A stretch of DNA of 64,000 bases. It comes from JACJYM01 sp965230495. GTDB taxonomy: Bacteria > Bacteroidota > Bacteroidia > Chitinophagales > Saprospiraceae. Positions within the stretch are counted from its first letter, which is position 1. Every line of letters starts with the position of its first letter. The notes below the pieces were generated by a model. It ran no database searches, was not told the origin of the DNA, and saw only the letters and a list, made by a program, of their open reading frames with translations. Below are positions 43,419-52,631 of this stretch, in pieces. The stretch is taken from NCBI GenBank assembly GCA_965230495.1, contig OZ246004.1, forward strand, positions 2,790,001-2,854,000, given 5' to 3'. A program made the position numbers and the translations under genes.

Positions 43419-45698
43419 TCAATTAGAAGCCACCTTAATTAATCTGTGTTCCTCAGTAACCTCAGTTTTTATTGACAGAAGATCTTCTGATGATCCACCT
43501 ATCATTATGTCAAACTCACCTGGTTCTACTATAAAATCACCTTGATTGTTATAAAAACCCAATTCCTTTTGAGTCAAAATAAATTCTACTGTTTTGTCCT
43601 CTCCTGGTAAGAGTTTTATCTTTTTAAATCCCTTTAATTCCTTAACAGGTCTTGTAACACTAGCTACTCTATCCCTAACATATAACTGTACTACCTCTTC
43701 CCCTACTCTACTCCCCTTATTGGTAATTTTTACTTGAACTCTTATGTTTTTATTTTCTTCAGAATTAACAACTAACAGTTCCGAGTATTCAAATTCAGTG
43801 TAGCTTAATCCATATCCAAAAGGATATAGTGGTTTATTGGTATCATCTATATAATGAGCCCAAAAGACTTCATTTTTTGGGCCGGGCCTGCCCGTACTTT
43901 TGTAGTTATAATAAATAGGAATTTGTCCTACATTTCTAGGAAAAGTAACTGGCAATTTTCCGCTTGGATTATAATCTCCAAATAAAACCTCGGCGATGGC
44001 ATTTCCACTTTGCGTTCCAAGTTGCCACGCTTCTACTATTGAAGGAATATTCTTATCTGCCCATTCTACTGTCAAAGGTCTGCCATTCATTAATACCAAA
44101 ACTATATTTTCATTGACAGCATGTATTTTTTCCAGTAAATCCTGTTGCAAACCTGGTAACCCAATATTTGTTCTACTCCTTGCTTCTCCTGATTGATAGC
44201 AATGTTCTCCCAAGACAGTAATTACAATATCTGCATCGGAAGCCAAATTTATCGCCGCAGCCATTCCTGTCGTATCTTCATTATTAATATTTAACTCAAA
44301 GACAAAATGTTCCAAACCATCAAATAGCTTCACCCCTCGTTCGTAAGATATTTCATTTTCGCTTTTGACTTTAAGAGCATCTAATACTGTAACCGCAGTA
44401 TGGTCATCTGAGGCCAATCTCCAGTTACCAAGAGGGCTGTTTTTTTCATTTGCCAAGTGTCCTATTACAGCTATTTTCTTCCCTGATTTTGGCAATGGGA
44501 GTAGTTCTCCCTCATTTTTAAGAAGAACTATTGATTTCTTTGCAATTTCCAATGCCGCATCCATATGATCCTGATGATAAATCGCTTTCTGTTCTCTCTC
44601 TTCACTACAATATCGATAAGGATCATCGAAAAGTCCAAGCTTAAACTTTATTCTTAATATCCTTCTCACCGCATCGTCTATGGATTGCATTGACACTTTT
44701 CCTTCTTCCACCAATTCTTTCAGATGTTTAATGTACAGATGAGACTCCATATCCATGTCTGAACCCGCATTAGCAGCAATCATCGCTGCGTGATTTCCAT
44801 CTTTTGCGAAGCCATGATCCATTAATTCCATGATAGACCCCCAATCAGAAACTACAAATCCATCAAATTCCCAATCATCCTTTAAAACATCTCTTTGAAG
44901 ATACTTATCCGCAGTTGCAGGTATTCCATTGAGCTCATTAAAAGAGTTCATAAATGTTGCCACCCCAGTTTCTACCGTTGCTTTAAAAGGAGGAAAAACC
45001 ACATTATATAATGTTGAAGTTCCTATATCTGCAGTATTGTAGTCCTTTCCCGATTCCGCAAAGCCATAAGCGGCAAAATGTTTTGTGCATGCAGCAATCG
45101 TCTTCGGGTCCGCTAAATTATCACCCTGAAAACCTCTCACTCTGGCCTCCGCTATTCTTGAGCCCAAATAGGTGTCTTCTCCTGCTCCCTCCATCATTCT
45201 TCCCCATCTAGCATCTCGGCATATATCTACCATAGGAGCAAAAGTCCAATTGATTCCAGATGCTGCAGCTTCGACCGCTGAATATCTTGCAGACTTTTCA
45301 ATCGCTTCGATGTCCCAACTTGCCGCTTCCGCTAATGGGATTGGGAATATCGTTTTGAATCCATGAATTACATCAAAGCCAAATATCAAAGGAATCCCTA
45401 GACGAGAGTTTTCTACTGCTAATTTTTGAATTTCCTTCACCTGTTTTGCCCCTCTCACGTTCAGCATAGAACCTACCAAGCCCTTTTTTATTTTATCGTA
45501 TCTATCCTTGGCATCACCACTTTTCGGAGCTGGGCCAGTAACGTCAAAAAAACTACTGTATTGATTCATTTGACCTATCTTCTCTTCTAAAGTCATTTCG
45601 TTAAGAAGAGATTCCATTCTTTTTTCATTGCCATCTTCCTGACAGAAACTAGAAGTGTTTATCAAAAAGACACATAAGATCAGACTCTTAATTCTCAT
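43419..45698 (-). CDS. bglX: GH3 beta-glucosidase
   Basis: This GH3 enzyme (759 residues from the ATG at 45698) has the BglX layout: an N-terminal barrel with IGQMNQYSS, LIFGFDVIHGF and DARWGRMMEGAGEDTYL. The catalytic aspartate is in GFVVSDWGS (about residue 283), followed by the second alpha/beta domain and a fibronectin III-like end (EVVQLYVRD). A TTG at 45722 would add eight residues, but the ATG gives a clean signal peptide (SLILCVFLINTSSFCQ). It has no T9SS tail, so it is likely periplasmic and hydrolyses imported oligosaccharides to glucose. 10 nt after the GH16 gene. Confidence 0.93.
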   Translation of the reverse strand: MRIKSLILCVFLINTSSFCQEDGNEKRMESLLNEMTLEEKIGQMNQYSSFFDVTGPAPKSGDAKDRYDKIKKGLVGSMLNVRGAKQVKEIQKLAVENSRLGIPLIFGFDVIHGFKTIFPIPLAEAASWDIEAIEKSARYSAVEAAASGINWTFAPMVDICRDARWGRMMEGAGEDTYLGSRIAEARVRGFQGDNLADPKTIAACTKHFAAYGFAESGKDYNTADIGTSTLYNVVFPPFKATVETGVATFMNSFNELNGIPATADKYLQRDVLKDDWEFDGFVVSDWGSIMELMDHGFAKDGNHAAMIAANAGSDMDMESHLYIKHLKELVEEGKVSMQSIDDAVRRILRIKFKLGLFDDPYRYCSEEREQKAIYHQDHMDAALEIAKKSIVLLKNEGELLPLPKSGKKIAVIGHLANEKNSPLGNWRLASDDHTAVTVLDALKVKSENEISYERGVKLFDGLEHFVFELNINNEDTTGMAAAINLASDADIVITVLGEHCYQSGEARSRTNIGLPGLQQDLLEKIHAVNENIVLVLMNGRPLTVEWADKNIPSIVEAWQLGTQSGNAIAEVLFGDYNPSGKLPVTFPRNVGQIPIYYNYKSTGRPGPKNEVFWAHYIDDTNKPLYPFGYGLSYTEFEYSELLVVNSEENKNIRVQVKITNKGSRVGEEVVQLYVRDRVASVTRPVKELKGFKKIKLLPGEDKTVEFILTQKELGFYNNQGDFIVEPGEFDIMIGGSSEDLLSIKTEVTEEHRLIKVASN

Positions 45699-45708
45699 TT
45701 TAAAGCGT

Positions 45709-46899
45709 CTAATTTTTATCAAAGACTCTGATATAATCCACTACCATTATTTGAGGAAACTGCGTCGTTCCATCTGGGTTACCGGGCCAGTTTCCTCCTA
45801 CCGCAATATTCAAAATGAAGAAAAAGTCCATGTTAAAAGGATAGCTTCCGTTTACATCACTTCTATTAATAGTATAATACAAATTGTCATCAACGTACCA
45901 CTTGATTACATCCGTTTCCCATATAATTGAAAAAACATGATATTTTTCTGAAAATTTTTCTCCTCCTGAGAGACTATAATGTGCTCCCTGATGATGACTC
46001 CATGACTGTCCTTGCGGGCCCCAGTGTGCTGTGCCATGCACTTTAGAAGGTTCATGACCAATTAACTCCATAATATCAATCTCTCCACATGCCGGCCATC
46101 CAATCGTTGAAAAATTATTTCCCAGCATCCAAATAGCAGGCCATATTCCCTGTCCTTCGGGAAGTATTGCTCGGACGTCTATCCTGCCGTGTGTAAATAC
46201 CTTTTTATTCTGAGTAGTAAGTCTTGCAGAAGTGTATGGTGCTCCGTTAAAGTTCTCTTTTATAGCTTTTATAACTAAATTTCCATCCTGCATAAAAGAA
46301 TTATCATCGCTATCAGTATAATACTGAAGTTCGTTATTTCCCCACCCATTATTTCCGATCTCATAATTCCATTCGCTCGTATTTAATTGGTTACCCTCAA
46401 ATTCTTCTTGCCAGTTCAAGGTATATCCCGGATAAGATTCCGGAGTAATATAACCTTCCTCTGGAACTACCACCTTGGTATCGTCGTTTCTTATGGTACC
46501 TGTAGCGATAGGATTTGCTAAATCCGCATTAATAGCATCTGACAATATTACTTTAAATGTCTCATCTCCCTCTTTGATATCATCACCCACGACCTCAATA
46601 GCAACGACAGTATTTCTTTGCCCTACTGGAATTATCAATTTTCCACTATCTGGAATATAGTCTTCTCCCTCAACTGCCGTATCTTCTTCTGTTCTATAAT
46701 TAAATTCTACATCATTCTCAGAAGCTATATTAATAGAGACTTGAAAATTAAAAAACCGATTATCATTGCCTTCTACTAAAATTACGTTTGCAACCGATAA
46801 TTCCGGAGTTTCCATGTTAGTGTCAGGCACACTTCCCCCACTATCTCCACAAGAAAGAAAAACAAATAAAACCAGGGTTAAAAAATTTCTAACTACCAT
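45709..46899 (-). CDS. GH16 endo-beta-glucanase lipoprotein with Calx-beta domain
   Basis: The 396-residue product has a lipobox (FVFLSCGDS). Residues about 35-130 are a Calx-beta domain (NFQVSINIASENDVEFNYRT, ending ATGTIRNDD). The GH16 jelly-roll (about 140-395) has the catalytic triad in GEIDIMELIGHEP (ExDxxE, about residue 270), plus HGRIDVRAILPEGQGIWPAIWM. This clan-B enzyme cuts beta-1,3(4)-glucans internally, as in laminarinases. Membrane anchoring on the surface would let it cut polymer next to the SusCD transporter. It follows the PKD-like lipoprotein by 10 nt. Confidence 0.93.
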   Translation of the reverse strand: MVVRNFLTLVLFVFLSCGDSGGSVPDTNMETPELSVANVILVEGNDNRFFNFQVSINIASENDVEFNYRTEEDTAVEGEDYIPDSGKLIIPVGQRNTVVAIEVVGDDIKEGDETFKVILSDAINADLANPIATGTIRNDDTKVVVPEEGYITPESYPGYTLNWQEEFEGNQLNTSEWNYEIGNNGWGNNELQYYTDSDDNSFMQDGNLVIKAIKENFNGAPYTSARLTTQNKKVFTHGRIDVRAILPEGQGIWPAIWMLGNNFSTIGWPACGEIDIMELIGHEPSKVHGTAHWGPQGQSWSHHQGAHYSLSGGEKFSEKYHVFSIIWETDVIKWYVDDNLYYTINRSDVNGSYPFNMDFFFILNIAVGGNWPGNPDGTTQFPQIMVVDYIRVFDKN

Positions 46900-46909
46900 T
46901 TTCTATATA

Positions 46910-47776
46910 TTATTCTGAAACAAAAGTAACTCTCCAAACTACTCCACCATAATCTGCTAACAATACCATTCTTGAATCCGATATTTCAGAGATGGATAGT
47001 GTAACAGATGATTGAGGGGTTCCAACCTCTCCCGAAGTACCAATTTTATAAAGTCCTAACCATGCTCCTTCTCCAGCTACAGTCAAGGATGTTGCAGTGA
47101 TATTGAAGCTATGTGTTCCTGAACCCCAAACTGCAAAACTACCAGGCCAAGCACTCTCTTCATGGCAGCCTACATCAATTCCTAACTCGGCTGGGAATAC
47201 ATTTCCATCACTATCGCTATCAGCCCAAAAATCACCTTTGCTATCAAAAATAAAATCTCCATCAACAGTGAAAATATATTCATCATTAAAATGACAGGCT
47301 CTCACCTCAATATCGTCTTCTGAATTACCCCACCACGTCTCTGTAGCACTAGGACCTACATTCAAGGCATTAGCCTCTGGTGCTAACTTCCACACCTTAG
47401 AATCACAATTAGTCAGTAATTCTAAATTGCCTGTACAGTCTGCTTGATCACTTTCTGTAACTTCCAATGATTTAGATGAAGTACCAGAACCTCCTCTATT
47501 GAACGTGGTCATACTTACCTCATATGTTCCTTTTTTTGGTATATAAATATCTACCGTTTCACCGCTCTCCGAACCAATGCCTTCAATAGTCCATTGTGTA
47601 ATGAAAGCACCATCAGTCGTGTTCATAAGGGTGAAATCATTTGGAGTATCTCCTTGAATTATATTAAAAGAAGGATTAGGAGGATCTCCAATATCAATTT
47701 TATCATCCACCGCTGGATCACATGACATTATAATACCTAGAACTAGGAAGCTAAATATAAATTGCAAATATTTCAT
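46910..47776 (-). CDS. Surface glycan-binding-type lipoprotein with PKD-like domain
   Basis: The 288-residue lipoprotein starts at the ATG at 47776, giving a lipobox (VLGIIMSCDP). The reading frame is open to an ATG at 47866, but the extra 30 residues are highly charged and would bury the signal sequence. A PKD-like sandwich (about 35-110, with GTYEVSMTTFNRGGSG) precedes a beta-rich domain (about 115-288) with TNCDSKVWKLAPEANALNVG. This latter pattern is typical of SusE-like position proteins in beta-glucan loci. It sits between SusD and the GH16, and probably captures glucan at the surface. Enzyme function is not expected. Confidence 0.78.
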   Translation of the reverse strand: MKYLQFIFSFLVLGIIMSCDPAVDDKIDIGDPPNPSFNIIQGDTPNDFTLMNTTDGAFITQWTIEGIGSESGETVDIYIPKKGTYEVSMTTFNRGGSGTSSKSLEVTESDQADCTGNLELLTNCDSKVWKLAPEANALNVGPSATETWWGNSEDDIEVRACHFNDEYIFTVDGDFIFDSKGDFWADSDSDGNVFPAELGIDVGCHEESAWPGSFAVWGSGTHSFNITATSLTVAGEGAWLGLYKIGTSGEVGTPQSSVTLSISEISDSRMVLLADYGGVVWRVTFVSE

Positions 47777-47892
47777 GTGTTGGTTTTCTTTGTTTTTAAT
47801 GGTCATATGGAACTCGCTACTAATCACTTCCTTGTCCTTCAAACCCTTTTTATATGCTCGTTTCATTTGTTTGTTTTTTGAATTTATCTAAA

Positions 47893-49410
47893 TTAATATC
47901 CAGGATTTTGATTCAAATTACCTTCAGTAATATCTATTTCAGTTTGAGGAATAGGCAATATCTCATTTTTTCCTGAAGTAAAACCTTGATCAGCCAACTC
48001 GATTTCTGCTCGTCCAGTCCTCACTAAGTCGAAAAATCTATGTCCTTCGGTTGCCAATTCTTTTTGCCTTTCCAGGTATATAACATTCAACAACAGATCT
48101 CCTGATGCTGAAGTAACAGGTTGCAAAGAAACCCTCTGTCTTACCCTATTCAAATGAGCCCTTGCAGATACAGCATCTCCTGAACGAGCATGGGCCTCGG
48201 CAGCCATAAGAAGAACATCTGCGAACCTAATCTCTCGAACATTGGTCCCCCAATTTAATGCAGGTTCTCCATCCGTAGACACTTCATCCTGCAAACCTGC
48301 ATATTTTCTGATAAAATAATCGGTGTTCTGATATCCTTCAGTATAAGTGGCTCCCTGTGATTTTAGTGCCTTTCCATTTATTATGGTATGTTCGAATCTG
48401 GGATCTCCCTGCATAAGATCAAATAGTTTTTCTGTCACCGGACAAAAACTCCATCCAACAGCATAGGCCGGTTGAATGAATTCGGGTGCCGAATAATCTC
48501 TCATTCCAAAAAACTGTACGTTATAATTCCCTTCTGTTCCATTTGCAAAACTCTCCCATCCACCACGTGCAGCTTCCGAATGCTGAATCTCGAAAATAGA
48601 TTCTATACCAAATTCATTCTCCTTTTTGAAAATGTTTCCGAAGTCATCTTCAAGATCATAAATACCTGAAGCAATTACTTGCTCAAATATTTGTGCGGCT
48701 TCTGCCATTCTAGAATCATCATTTTGGTGCAAAATCACTTTCCCAAGTAGAGCCCGAGCCGCTCCTTTAGTAACTCTTCCAAACTCTTCAATAGGCAAAG
48801 TTTCGGGTAATTCAAATGTATTTATAGCGTCATTGAGATCTTTCTCTATTTGTGCATAAACTTCACTCGCCGGATTTTGAGTTTGAGTATATAGCTCATC
48901 ACCACTAAGTGTTTTCGTAATTAATGGAATGTTGCCAAAAAAACGAACCTGATCAAAGTAGAAATAAGCTCTTAAGAATTTAACCTCAGCAGTTATTCTT
49001 GCAACAAAATCGGGAGAAAAATCACCCTCCGCCATTTTTTCTAATAGTAGATTCACTCTATAAATACCAGAATAATTTTTTTTCCACAATCCCGACTGAG
49101 GGCCTAAAAATGGGTCTAATTGAAAATTATCATAAGCTACCCAACTTGGTTGATCAGAAGCATCACTACCCCCTGCATACGTATCATCTGATGCTGCATT
49201 CAGCAACCCCAGCTTCATGGTCCATCCATCCGTACCTTGCCACCCCAAAACATCATAAACAGATACAAGTCCCTCGAAAATTTGATCTTCCGTTTTATAA
49301 ACGTTTGTTTCCAATTCAGTACCTCTGGGCTCTAATTCTAAAAAGTCTTTGCCACATGAAACCAAACCTAAAATAACGATCAGAAATATTATATTTTTAT
49401 TATTCATCAT
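47893..49410 (-). CDS. SusD/RagB family glycan-binding lipoprotein
   Basis: The 505-residue protein has a lipobox (ILGLVSCGKDFLEL) and the family order: an N-terminal helical SusD-like domain with LRAYFYFDQVRFFGNIPLI, then the TPR-like core with GAARALLGKVILHQNDD, then the C-terminal RagB/SusD domain (VREIRFADVLLMAAEAHARS and ERQKELATEGHRFFDLVRTG). It forms the lid over the SusC channel and binds sugar. The start could be either of two adjacent ATGs (49410 or 49407). It lies 19 nt after susC, so the two are coexpressed. Confidence 0.97.
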   Translation of the reverse strand: MMNNKNIIFLIVILGLVSCGKDFLELEPRGTELETNVYKTEDQIFEGLVSVYDVLGWQGTDGWTMKLGLLNAASDDTYAGGSDASDQPSWVAYDNFQLDPFLGPQSGLWKKNYSGIYRVNLLLEKMAEGDFSPDFVARITAEVKFLRAYFYFDQVRFFGNIPLITKTLSGDELYTQTQNPASEVYAQIEKDLNDAINTFELPETLPIEEFGRVTKGAARALLGKVILHQNDDSRMAEAAQIFEQVIASGIYDLEDDFGNIFKKENEFGIESIFEIQHSEAARGGWESFANGTEGNYNVQFFGMRDYSAPEFIQPAYAVGWSFCPVTEKLFDLMQGDPRFEHTIINGKALKSQGATYTEGYQNTDYFIRKYAGLQDEVSTDGEPALNWGTNVREIRFADVLLMAAEAHARSGDAVSARAHLNRVRQRVSLQPVTSASGDLLLNVIYLERQKELATEGHRFFDLVRTGRAEIELADQGFTSGKNEILPIPQTEIDITEGNLNQNPGY

Positions 49411-49429
49411 ACCTAATTTAAATTATGGA

Positions 49430-52400
49430 TTAAAAAGAAGCATTTACACCTACCAAGAAAAACCTCACATGAGGATATAATCCTCTATCAATTCCTCCAT
49501 TGATCTCGGGATCATAACCACTGTATTTGGTAAATGTCATTAAATTATTTCCTGACACATATACTCTTACATCTCTCAATCCTACCGGAGATATTGTGCT
49601 GCTAGGAAAAGTATATCCTAACTGCAATGTTTTAATTCTGAAAAAAGAACCATCTTCGACATAAAAGTCTGAACTTCTACTAAAGTTCTTATTTGGATCA
49701 TTCCTGTCAAGACGTGGATATTCATTGGTAGTACCTTCTCCCGTCCATCTACCTAAAGCGTCCGCTGTCATATTAGCCATTTGAAGATCAAATCTTCTGG
49801 TAGCTTTAAAAATATCATTACCTGCAGTTCCTTGTCCAAATAGTCTTAAATCAAAGGCTTTCCATTTTAAATCCAGATTAACACCAAAAGTCCAGCTAGG
49901 GGTAGGATCTCCTATCATCCCTCTATCATCCGGATCAATCTCTCCATTGCCATTGGCATCTACAAACCTGAAATCTCCTGGTTGAGCATCAGGTTGAATC
50001 AATGCTCCATCCGCATTAGTATAGGCATCAACTTCTGCTTGATTCTGAAAAATTCCGTCAGTTTCATATCCATATATATAACCTATCGGTAAACCCACCG
50101 ATGTCCTCGTGATTTCAAGTCCTTGAGGTGAAAATGTAGCTCCCGTCAGAAACTCTTTATCTAATCCCAAAGAAGTGACCTCATTTTTAAGGTGAGCTAC
50201 GTTAGCAGAAATATCAAAATCAAACTCTCCTAGTTGATTACTATATCCAAGTTCGAGTTCAATTCCTTTATTGGACATATCAGCTACATTACCAATAGGT
50301 CCTCCATTCCCTACATAGCCAGGAACGGCAATGCCTAGTAACATTCCTGATGTCTTCTTGTCATAAATATCAAATGTGACGCTAAAGTTTCTGAACACTT
50401 TAGCGTCGAAACCAAAGTTTATCTGCGTTGTTTCTTCCCATTTTAAATCGGGATTAGCTATCGCATTTGGACTTATCCCGTTTACCAACTGATCATCAAT
50501 CCCGAATACATAACTTCTTCCCCCTCCTACGGTCGACACGAATAAATTGTCAGCGATTCTATCATTACCATTTATTCCCCAAGAACCTCTTAATTTAAGA
50601 AAGTTTACCACAGGATTATTTAACATAAAATTCTCTTCCGAAACTACCCATCCTATGGAAGCTCCAGGGAAATAGCCAAATTTGTTGTTAGAACCAAACT
50701 TTGATGACCCATCTACTCTCATGGTAAATGACAACAAGTATTTCTCAGCGTAGTTATAATTTAATCTTCCAAAATAGGAAGTCAGTGATTCTTGATATTC
50801 AAATCCTCCGAATGTTCTATCTTCCGGTGGAATATTGAAAAGAAAAGAAGCATCATCGATATTATCAACAGGGATACCACGATATGTACCACTTTGTCCT
50901 TCTCCACTATTCTTCTCTGCAGATGTGCCCAACACTACATTAGTGCTATGATCTCCAAATCTTTTATCATATGTTACAGTATTTTGGATGATCCATTTTA
51001 ATCCTCTATTTTGATTCCTGTTGTAACTATTTATATCTACTCTATTGGACCCATTTAAATAATGTACGGGAGTAAAACCTTCTCCTCCCCAGAAAGCTAA
51101 ATCAGCTCCAAAACTGGATTTAAATGTGAAATTGTTTAAAAATTTCACCTCTCCGAAAACATTAGCTACCACCTTGTCACTCCATCCATGACCTTGCTGG
51201 ATAGCCAATGCAGCTATTGGATTTAGAACTTCCGAAGTAACATATTGAGAAATTCCATATGGCCTTCCCTGTTCATCTCTCACCACTGCATTATCAGTAT
51301 AAATAGGTTGATTTAATCTTTCCGGATCAGTCTCTATAAGTGGTGTTAAGGGATCCAAATTAATCGCTCTACTCAATGGAGAACCGAACTCAGAGTTCGT
51401 TGACACACCTTGACTTTTAATTCTGGCATAAGAAAAATTATTGCCAAAGGTGATGTAATCGTTAACCTTATGATTCGTATTAAGTTTAGCGGTCAACCTC
51501 CTATAGTTGGAATTATTGTCTGAAACTATTCCTTCTTGATCAAAGTAGCCAAAAGACGCAAAGAAAGATGACTTATCTCCACCCTTTGCAAAACTTAAGT
51601 TGTGATTTACAATAGGGGCATTATCTCTAAAAACTTCATCCTGCCAATTAGTTCCTTCTCCCAAAGATTGGGGGTCATCAAAAAGAATTGACCCACCGGA
51701 GGCTACAGAAGATTCATTCATCAAAGTAGCGTATTCCGTCGCATTTAGAAGTGCAAGTTTTTTGACGGTCGACTGAATGCCGTAGTATGCATTGTACTTG
51801 ACCTGCATATTATCAGTCTTTCCTTTTTTAGTTGTTACTAACACAACTCCTGCAGAGGCTCTGGTTCCATAGATACCCGCTGAAGCTGCATCCTTAAGTA
51901 CCTCAATAGATTCAATATCTTCTTGATTCAAAAAATCTATACCTCCACCTATTGGCACTCCATCCACAACATATAAAGGTTCACTGCTTCCTATTGCAGT
52001 AGTCCCTCTTACTCGCACGGATGAGCCTTCTCCCGGCTGACCTGAATTAGAAGTAACTCGTACACCTGCAGTTCTTCCTTGAAGAGCATCTTCTACTCTC
52101 AAAATAGGCATATCTTCAAGCTTTTCTGCCTCTACTTTGGTAATCGCACCTGTTACTACCTTTTTCTTTTGTACTCCATAACCAACAACAACTAGTTCCT
52201 CAAGCTCGGAAACATCTGTTCCCATTAATATCTCAAATTCTCTTTGTGTTCCCACAGTAATCTGTTGTGTTAAGTAGCCTACATAGGATAATTCAATAAC
52301 CGCGTTTTCATCCGCTACTGTTAATTCAAAATTGCCATCGATATCGGAGATTGTACCATTACTTGTTTCTGCTTCATAGACAGTCACACCAACAAGCGGC

Positions 52401-52516
52401 AAACTATCTTCATCAACCACTGTACCCTTAACTTTTATCTGTGCTTGTAATACACTCGTAAATAAGAGTAATGTCAAGATTGATAAATACTTATTATTAC
52501 TAATTATAAAATGCAT
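49430..52516 (-). CDS. SusC/RagA family TonB-dependent transporter
   Basis: The 1028-residue protein begins with a signal peptide (SVLQAQ). A carboxypeptidase-regulatory-like domain follows (KVKGTVVDEDSLPLVGV), then the SusC marker ELEELVVVGYGVQKKK, the plug (RVEDALQGRTAGVRVTSNSG and SSVRVRGTTAIGSSEPLYVV), and the barrel with the SusC/RagA C-terminal pattern. It imports oligosaccharides with its SusD lid. The gene is preceded by a promoter-like element overlapping a palindrome (52553-52585), and the unit susC-susD-lipoprotein-GH16-GH3-GH5 reads in one direction with gaps of 7-116 nt. Confidence 0.97.
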   Translation of the reverse strand: MHFIISNNKYLSILTLLLFTSVLQAQIKVKGTVVDEDSLPLVGVTVYEAETSNGTISDIDGNFELTVADENAVIELSYVGYLTQQITVGTQREFEILMGTDVSELEELVVVGYGVQKKKVVTGAITKVEAEKLEDMPILRVEDALQGRTAGVRVTSNSGQPGEGSSVRVRGTTAIGSSEPLYVVDGVPIGGGIDFLNQEDIESIEVLKDAASAGIYGTRASAGVVLVTTKKGKTDNMQVKYNAYYGIQSTVKKLALLNATEYATLMNESSVASGGSILFDDPQSLGEGTNWQDEVFRDNAPIVNHNLSFAKGGDKSSFFASFGYFDQEGIVSDNNSNYRRLTAKLNTNHKVNDYITFGNNFSYARIKSQGVSTNSEFGSPLSRAINLDPLTPLIETDPERLNQPIYTDNAVVRDEQGRPYGISQYVTSEVLNPIAALAIQQGHGWSDKVVANVFGEVKFLNNFTFKSSFGADLAFWGGEGFTPVHYLNGSNRVDINSYNRNQNRGLKWIIQNTVTYDKRFGDHSTNVVLGTSAEKNSGEGQSGTYRGIPVDNIDDASFLFNIPPEDRTFGGFEYQESLTSYFGRLNYNYAEKYLLSFTMRVDGSSKFGSNNKFGYFPGASIGWVVSEENFMLNNPVVNFLKLRGSWGINGNDRIADNLFVSTVGGGRSYVFGIDDQLVNGISPNAIANPDLKWEETTQINFGFDAKVFRNFSVTFDIYDKKTSGMLLGIAVPGYVGNGGPIGNVADMSNKGIELELGYSNQLGEFDFDISANVAHLKNEVTSLGLDKEFLTGATFSPQGLEITRTSVGLPIGYIYGYETDGIFQNQAEVDAYTNADGALIQPDAQPGDFRFVDANGNGEIDPDDRGMIGDPTPSWTFGVNLDLKWKAFDLRLFGQGTAGNDIFKATRRFDLQMANMTADALGRWTGEGTTNEYPRLDRNDPNKNFSRSSDFYVEDGSFFRIKTLQLGYTFPSSTISPVGLRDVRVYVSGNNLMTFTKYSGYDPEINGGIDRGLYPHVRFFLVGVNASF

Positions 52517-52552
52517 CTCATGTTTTTTATTAAGATTATTGATTTACACATG

Positions 52553-52585
52553 GCAAAGCCTTAAAGGCTTTAAACCATTTCCAAA
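52553..52585 (-). promoter_or_regulatory. susC promoter with palindromic operator candidate
   Basis: On the minus strand TTTG (52585-52582) is followed after 20 nt by AGGCTTTGC, whose TTTGC fits the -7 element but whose first two bases (AG in place of TA) do not. The weak -7 overlaps an inverted repeat: AAAGCCTT (52555-52562), one base, AAGGCTTT (52564-52571). A weak promoter with a palindrome at the start site is consistent with a regulated susC gene; binding is inferred. Confidence 0.42.
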
Positions 52586-52591
52586 CTCAAA

Positions 52592-52622
52592 GAAAAGGCA
52601 ATAGACTATTCTGTCTATTGCC
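52592..52622 (-). terminator. Terminator after the T9SS glucan-binding-like gene
   Basis: GGCAATAGAC (52597-52606) and GTCTATTGCC (52613-52622) form a perfect 10-bp stem with a 6-nt loop; on the minus strand it is followed by TTTTCT. It lies 9 nt after the stop of the upstream gene and before the susC promoter, so the two transcripts should be mostly separate. Confidence 0.85.
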
Positions 52623-52631
52623 AACTTAACA

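Noticed and set aside
45699..45722. TTG-initiated extension of the GH3 enzyme
   Set aside because: The ATG at 45698 directly begins a signal peptide; the extension would disturb it.
47777..47866. Upstream ATG that would add 30 residues to the PKD-like lipoprotein
   Set aside because: The extension is highly charged and would bury a textbook lipoprotein signal starting at 47776.
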